Origin: Fulvimarina manganoxydans
GTDB taxonomy: Bacteria > Pseudomonadota > Alphaproteobacteria > Rhizobiales > Rhizobiaceae
Direction of reading: 5' to 3'
Assembly (NCBI RefSeq): GCF_900176465.1
Contig: NZ_FWXR01000006.1
Location: forward strand, 62,001 to 126,000
DNA length: 64,000 nucleotides
Part shown: positions 62,372 through 64,000 of the stretch, piece by piece
Layout: every line of letters begins with the position of its first letter
How positions within the stretch are numbered: the first letter of the stretch is position 1
The notes under the pieces: generated by a model
Databases searched by the model: none
Told to the model about the DNA's origin: nothing
The model's input: only the letters and a program-made list of their open reading frames with translations
Position numbers and translations under genes: made by a program

Positions 62372-63400
62372 TCAGCCCCAGCAGCGATCCAGGCCTTCCT
62401 CGACGGAAATCGAGGGGACGCCTTCCTGCGGCTGGTCCGTGACGAGATTCACGCCGGTATTGACGAAGTCGAGGCCCTCGGAAGGCTGGGGAACCGTGCC
62501 GTCCTTGGCAAATTGCGCGATCGCCTCGACGCCCTGGGCCGCCATGTCCAGCGGATATTGCTGCGAGGTTGCGCCGATGACGCCCTCCTGGACGTTCTTG
62601 ACGCCGGGGCACCCGCCGTCGACCGAAACGATGATCGCCTGATCGGCGAGGCCGAAGGACTGCAGGGCCTCATAGGCGCCAGCCGCGGCCGGCTCGTTGA
62701 TCGTATAGACCAGATTGATGCCCGGATCGCGTTGCAGAAGGCTCTCCATCGCGGTGCGGCCGCCTTCCTCGTTGCCCGAGGTCACGTCATGGCCAACGAT
62801 GCGCGGATCGTCTTCGTCGCCGATCGTGTTCTTGTCCTTGATGTCGATGCCGAAGCCATCGAGGAAGCCCTGGTCGCGCAGGACGTCGACGGACGGGGCA
62901 GCCGGTGAAAGGTCGAGAAGCGCAATCTTGGCGTTCTCGGCATCGGCGCCCATCTTGGCCTTCGCCCACTGTCCGATCAGCTGGCCGGCCTTGAAGTTGT
63001 CGGTTGCAAAGGTCGCGTCCGCCGCATCGATCGGCTCGAGCGGGGTGTCGAGGGCGATGACGAGCATGCCTTTGTCACGCGCCTGGCCGAGAACGTCGGT
63101 GATCGCCTTGGTGTCCGACGCGGTGATCAGAATGCCCTTGGCGCCGGCCGCGATGCAGCTTTCGACGGCCTGAACCTGCGTTTCGTGGTCGCCATCGACC
63201 TTGCCGGCATAGGTCGACAGCTCGACGCCGAGTTCCTGCGCTTTGGCCGTCGCGCCTTCCTTCATCTTCACGAAGAACGGATTGATGTCCGTCTTTGTGA
63301 TCAGGCACGCCTTGACCGGACCGTCCTGTGCGGCGGCGGGCAGGGCGTAGCCGGCCAGAACGAGAGCGGCGGCGGACGACAGAAGCGTACGAAGTTTCAT
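62372..63400 (-). CDS. frcB: Sugar ABC transporter periplasmic binding protein (FrcB-like)
   Basis: 342 aa from the ATG at 63400 with a GGGAGG site. Signal peptide residues 1-24 end AAAQ. The mature protein begins [22 protein letters not shown], followed by [29 protein letters not shown] and LDTPLEP, close to S. meliloti FrcB as I remember it. Periplasmic-binding type 1 fold; AVNxxP-like hinge and [12 protein letters not shown] are visible. Predicted ligands are fructose, mannose or ribose. First gene of the frcBCA operon, facing a ROK regulator. Confidence 0.93.
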   Translation of the reverse strand: MKLRTLLSSAAALVLAGYALPAAAQDGPVKACLITKTDINPFFVKMKEGATAKAQELGVELSTYAGKVDGDHETQVQAVESCIAAGAKGILITASDTKAITDVLGQARDKGMLVIALDTPLEPIDAADATFATDNFKAGQLIGQWAKAKMGADAENAKIALLDLSPAAPSVDVLRDQGFLDGFGIDIKDKNTIGDEDDPRIVGHDVTSGNEEGGRTAMESLLQRDPGINLVYTINEPAAAGAYEALQSFGLADQAIIVSVDGGCPGVKNVQEGVIGATSQQYPLDMAAQGVEAIAQFAKDGTVPQPSEGLDFVNTGVNLVTDQPQEGVPSISVEEGLDRCWG

Positions 63401-63505
63401 GAATAAAGCCTCCCTAGAATAGCTGCGGCACGGCGGGTGGTGGCAGCAAACCTCCGGCCACCTCCCTGTGTCCGGTAGACCGAACCAAACATGGCGGCGC
63501 CCCCT

Positions 63506-63511
63506 TGTCAA
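63506..63511 (-). promoter_or_regulatory. Possible -35 element of the frcBCA promoter
   Basis: Minus-strand TTGACA, a perfect consensus -35 hexamer, about 105 bases upstream of the frcB ATG. The -10 region 17 bases on (TTGGTT) is poor, so this is tentative. Confidence 0.3.
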
Positions 63512-63555
63512 CTTAAATAAATCAGGAGAAGTTATATATTGCCGAGTGGACTTGC

Positions 63556-63576
63556 GATCGCATGCGTGATGCGATC
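63556..63576. promoter_or_regulatory. Perfect inverted repeat in the frcB-ROK intergenic region, candidate operator
   Basis: GATCGCAT, five bases, ATGCGATC: a perfect 8-bp-arm palindrome 64 bases before the ROK regulator start. Position and symmetry suit binding by a dimeric winged-helix ROK repressor. Confidence 0.45.
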
Positions 63577-63639
63577 CTCGCTCGTGAGCCAGTGTAAGAA
63601 TAGACTGCTAAACGTGATGAAACAAAGGGGGAGATTGGG

Positions 63640-64000
63640 ATGGAGCAATCGGGCACGAACGGGCATCTCGTGGACAGCCGCGCCCGTGGATCCAACCAGT
63701 CCGGGCTTCGGGCCCATAACGAGCGGGCCGTTCTGTCGCTAATCCGCCGATACGGAGAACTCGCCAAGGCCGATATCGCCCGCCGCACCGGCCTGTCGGC
63801 ACAGACGGCCTCGGTCATCATGCGCGCGCTCGAGGCGGAAGAGCTGGTGATTCGCGAAAAGCCGCGGCGCGGCCGGGTCGGCCAGCCCTCGGTTCCCATG
63901 CGTCTCAATCCCGATGGCGCCTTATCGCTCGGCCTCAAGATCGGGCGGCGCTCCAGCGAGCTCGTCCTGATGGATTTCATCGGCCGCATCCGGGCGAGCG
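63640..64000 (+). CDS. ROK family transcriptional regulator (partial, cut by the window end)
   Basis: ATG at 63640 with a GGGGGAGA site; 120 codons are visible. The N-terminal winged helix reads NERAVLSLIRRYGELAKADIARRTGLSAQTASVIMRALEAEELV. The wing RRGRVGQPSVPMRLNPDGALSLGLKIG is typical of NagC/XylR/FrcR-type ROK regulators, and LVLMDFIGRI starts the ROK sugar-kinase-like domain. Divergent from frcBCA, so it probably represses that operon until a sugar or sugar phosphate is bound. Confidence 0.9.
   Translation, partial: MEQSGTNGHLVDSRARGSNQSGLRAHNERAVLSLIRRYGELAKADIARRTGLSAQTASVIMRALEAEELVIREKPRRGRVGQPSVPMRLNPDGALSLGLKIGRRSSELVLMDFIGRIRAS

Overview
The window is high-GC alphaproteobacterial DNA, most likely from the order Hyphomicrobiales (Rhizobiales). 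The case rests on familiar gene sets: sfsA-map-radC, rplU-rpmA-GNAT-obg-proBA-nadD, tolQRAB-pal-cpoB-tilS, rbfA-truB, carA divergent from a YqeY gene, and a FrcBCA sugar transporter with a divergent ROK regulator. Two compatible-solute systems (proVWX and otsBA) suit a halotolerant or marine member. I cannot name the genus. No tRNA, rRNA, CRISPR array or intact insertion sequence was seen.

Layout: 1-6300 is accessory DNA. It holds the last codons of an unknown gene, two tandem paralogous modular exoproteins (DUF4214-like N-termini, cadherin-like repeats, concanavalin-like C-termini) with the same ~88-nt leader, and a broken EAL-domain remnant. 6308-23346 is core genome: radC, map and sfsA on minus, then ribosomal L21/L27, a GNAT enzyme, a lipoprotein, obg, proline synthesis, nadD and the complete Tol-Pal operon ending in tilS. 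23660-25375 is a soluble double-PAS chemoreceptor. 25741-36833 is translation and RNA decay (pnp, rpsO, truB, rbfA) mixed with corA, an esterase, a YgjP-like metalloprotease, a DUF2852 protein and a glutamine-hydrolase-like enzyme.

35715-42046 is a transport island in which two closely related TRAP binding proteins, with no TRAP membrane genes, flank an E. coli-type proVWX operon. 42147-44732 is a membrane chemoreceptor. A tandem glycine riboswitch (44938-45145) precedes a D-amino-acid dehydrogenase gene. A lone N-acetylmuramidase, otsB-otsA, an MFS exporter and a PPK2 kinase follow. 52395-52709 holds a small 52-codon ORF with a near-ideal ribosome binding site and paired palindromes upstream. 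52828-60000 has carA, a YqeY gene, lrgAB, a gamma-carbonic anhydrase-hisC-DUF2147 operon and a DUF2252 protein. 60299-64000 is frcBCA facing a ROK regulator cut by the window edge.

Conserved alphaproteobacterial gene orders stop early in several places: nadD runs into tolQ, tilS has no ftsH after it, rbfA has no infB before it, and the YqeY gene has no dnaG after it. This suggests a much-rearranged chromosome. The points most worth following up are the riboswitch on dadA, the TRAP-ProU-TRAP arrangement, the twin exoproteins with a shared leader, and the small ORF with its palindromic control region.
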